Positions 15,101 through 16,342 of a stretch of 16,342 bases of DNA are shown piece after piece (the stretch's first letter is position 1; each line of letters opens with the position of its first letter). Below the pieces are notes generated by a model. It was given only the letters and a program-made list of their open reading frames with translations. It did not search any database and was not told the DNA's origin. Source of the DNA: FEN-1297 sp046704255 (GTDB lineage Bacteria; Bacteroidota; Ignavibacteria; Ignavibacteriales; Ignavibacteriaceae). The stretch is taken from the NCBI GenBank assembly GCA_046704255.1, contig JBJKSH010000039.1, forward strand, positions 1 through 16,342. Reading direction: 5' to 3'. The position numbers and the translations under genes are program-made.

Positions 15101-15451
15101 TTAAACTCCCTGGTAAAGCCCTATAACGTTACCGTCTGGATCGTTTATAAGAGCGTAGGCACCCATAGCAGGAATTATGGTTTTACCGCGGAAAATTTTT
15201 CCGCCGTTTTCCTCAGCTTTTTTAAGATAATCTTCAACTGTTTTAACTCTAACATGAAAAATTGTAGCCTCTCCTTTTGCTACCTTGTCTACTTTTTTAA
15301 GTCCTACCGTAAAGCCTTTGTGTGTGTTGAATAAAAGATAGCCGTTTCCGAACGGTTTAAATTCCCAGCCGAACATTTTTGCAAAAAAGTCTTTGCTTTT
15401 ATCCAGGTTTGTGGAGGGAATTTCTGCATGAGCCAATAAATCAGATGCCAT
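15101..15451 (-). CDS. Glyoxalase/VOC superfamily protein
   Basis: The 116-residue protein has a vicinal-oxygen-chelate fold with two beta-alpha-beta units. The first starts HAEIPSTNLDKSKDFFAKMFGW (core IPSTNLDKSKDFF) with GYLLFNT and FTVGLKK strands. The second starts FHVRVKTVEDYLKKAEENGG and ends with YALINDPDGNVIGLYQ. His8, His66 and the C-terminal DPDGN segment occupy the usual metal or ligand region, but the usual C-terminal Glu is not obvious, so a metal-dependent reaction is uncertain. The class includes dioxygenases, glyoxalase I and antibiotic-binding proteins; this PDGNVIGL type is often called a bleomycin-resistance-like or glyoxalase-like protein of unknown substrate. The open frame runs up to 15517, but the extra 22 residues are not family-like, and the ATG at 15451 has AAGGG about 8 bases upstream. 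Confidence 0.87.
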   Translation of the reverse strand: MASDLLAHAEIPSTNLDKSKDFFAKMFGWEFKPFGNGYLLFNTHKGFTVGLKKVDKVAKGEATIFHVRVKTVEDYLKKAEENGGKIFRGKTIIPAMGAYALINDPDGNVIGLYQGV

Positions 15452-15567
15452 TATGGAACCCTTAAAATTTAAAATTAAACAAATAATAACTAGAGAATTT
15501 GTATTCAGCAAATTCAAATTTATAAGTTTAAAATAATCATAACTACTTTAATAATAAATATACTTGG

Positions 15568-16342
15568 TTATTCATCAAAACCCGGGCGTACAAAAGCCTT
15601 ATAGCCGGGGAACTCTATTTCAGATTCATTTAAAAGCTTACCGGCGGTAACAAGTAAATCTGTTATCTCTTTATTAAATTCCGGTAAAATATTTAGTAGT
15701 TTATTTAAAGCTTTAATTGAATTATCTATTGCAATTATGGCTATTTTTGCAGTGCCGTTCATATCGTAAGCATCAATCTCTTTCATATCTTCATCATCTT
15801 CTCTATCATAATTCCATTTGCCGCTTAATGCCCTTCTAATTTTTACCATAATAAACATGTGGTACCATTCAACAATCTTAAAATTATCATTAAGTTTAAG
15901 AACGGATTCGTTTTTATCATTTTCAATATTAAAAGAATGCAATTTATATTTCTCATCCAGCTTTTTAACAAACCTGTTGCAATTTCTAAAATATTCATCA
16001 GCTAATTTTACTATGATATTATCATTCACTCCTGCAGTCCTTTGTTTACGTTCTTCTTCATAGTCTTTATCATCAAAATCCGGAAGGTCTTTATAAAACG
16101 GATCCTCTGCGTCCTCATCATTTCCTAATTCAAAATCGTCATCAAATTCATCAAAGCCGGAGTCGGTATCTTCGTTATTGTCATCCGGAAAATCAAATAC
16201 TTTGTTTAGATCAGGTAATTCTCCGTCGTTAAGAATTTGATGGGTCATAATTTTGGATTCGTCTGTAAATAGCAGGCACCTGGAAGTAAAAGTGCATCTT
16301 TCGCACCATCTGTCGCAGTAATTATAAATGCCCGGTATGTGG
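15568..16342 (-). CDS. Cys-cluster protein with acidic region, 5' end outside the window
   Basis: The frame is open from the stop at 15568 through the ATG at 16248 to the window edge, giving at least 257 residues. The 31 codons before that ATG read HIPGIYNYCDRWCERC and then a further Cys (TSRC), a CX3CX2CX5C cluster that looks like a zinc or iron-sulfur site, so the ATG is internal and the true start lies just beyond 16342. Next comes a strongly acidic low-complexity stretch (about codons 46-98, many Asp/Glu), then a helical domain (VKLADEYFRNCNRFVKKLDE, WYHMFIMVKIRRALSG, AIIAIDNSIKALNKLLNIL) ending PGYKAFVRPGFDE. There is no membrane segment. I do not know the function; a metal-binding protein of unknown role is the most that can be said. 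The spacing of 116 bases to the VOC gene suggests a separate unit. Confidence 0.8.
   Translation of the reverse strand, partial: HIPGIYNYCDRWCERCTFTSRCLLFTDESKIMTHQILNDGELPDLNKVFDFPDDNNEDTDSGFDEFDDDFELGNDEDAEDPFYKDLPDFDDKDYEEERKQRTAGVNDNIIVKLADEYFRNCNRFVKKLDEKYKLHSFNIENDKNESVLKLNDNFKIVEWYHMFIMVKIRRALSGKWNYDREDDEDMKEIDAYDMNGTAKIAIIAIDNSIKALNKLLNILPEFNKEITDLLVTAGKLLNESEIEFPGYKAFVRPGFDE

Noticed and set aside
15515..15522. TAAATTTG on the minus strand as a -7 element for the VOC gene
   Set aside because: No TTG or TTTG lies at the required distance upstream, and the match is easy to get in such AT-rich DNA.
1..16342. CRISPR arrays, tRNA or rRNA genes, insertion sequence ends, phage integration sites
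   Set aside because: I looked for regularly spaced repeats, cloverleaf-like segments, transposase genes and terminal repeats and saw none.

Overview
The window looks like a chromosomal segment of an Ignavibacteria-type bacterium (Bacteroidota/Chlorobiota/Ignavibacteriota side of the tree). The evidence is two large secreted proteins ending in the YPNPFNPST…LRIYDxLGR…SGIYFYTLKAG type IX secretion (T9SS) tail typical of that group, AT-rich DNA, and promoter-like sites of the Bacteroidota form (TTG, about 20 bases, TAnnTTTG). This placement is inference; no rRNA or tRNA gene is present. Almost all genes are on the minus strand. The gaps between genes are all under about 140 bases.

Layout. 1-121 (+): the last 39 codons of a DinB-family protein. 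149-5406 (-): two tandem paralogous secreted N-acetylmuramoyl-L-alanine amidases, each with an inactive-looking lytic-transglycosylase-like N-terminal domain, an Amidase_2 zinc domain, two Ig-like modules, a beta-rich module and the T9SS tail. They also share a duplicated leader with the same Shine-Dalgarno sequence. 5543-9653: a DNA modification island, AT-rich in the lines sampled. It holds a D12-class adenine methylase (+), a convergent 161-residue protein of unknown function that overlaps it by 4 bases, and a TdeIII-type restriction endonuclease whose start codon abuts the stop of a DNA methyltransferase with its own N-terminal helix-turn-helix. 9726-10680 (-): a GIY-YIG nuclease-fold protein downstream of an ArsR-HTH/DUF2087 regulator, whose promoter carries nested inverted repeats.

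10776-12201 (-): a cytoplasmic seven-copy WG-repeat protein and a small outer-membrane beta-barrel protein. 12273-14429 (-): a membrane hybrid histidine kinase (7TM, PAS, HisKA, HATPase) ending in a receiver domain that lacks the phospho-acceptor Asp. A hairpin terminator separates it from a small exported HEAT-like protein (14560-14976). 15101-15451 (-): a glyoxalase/VOC-fold protein. 15568-16342 (-): a gene running off the right edge. Its reading frame continues upstream of the first visible ATG into a CX3CX2CX5C cluster, so the ATG at 16248 is internal.

How the genes fit together. The amidase pair probably acts outside the cell on peptidoglycan. The middle block is genome defence and DNA modification: the TdeIII-type pair is a complete type II restriction-modification unit, and the D12 methylase with the 161-residue protein is either a second system or an accessory. 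The remaining genes are signalling and housekeeping genes with no firm link to each other. The less ordinary items are the 161-residue methylase neighbour, the self-contained HTH-methyltransferase, the ArsR-DUF2087/GIY-YIG pair with its nested repeats, and the kinase with a degenerate receiver.
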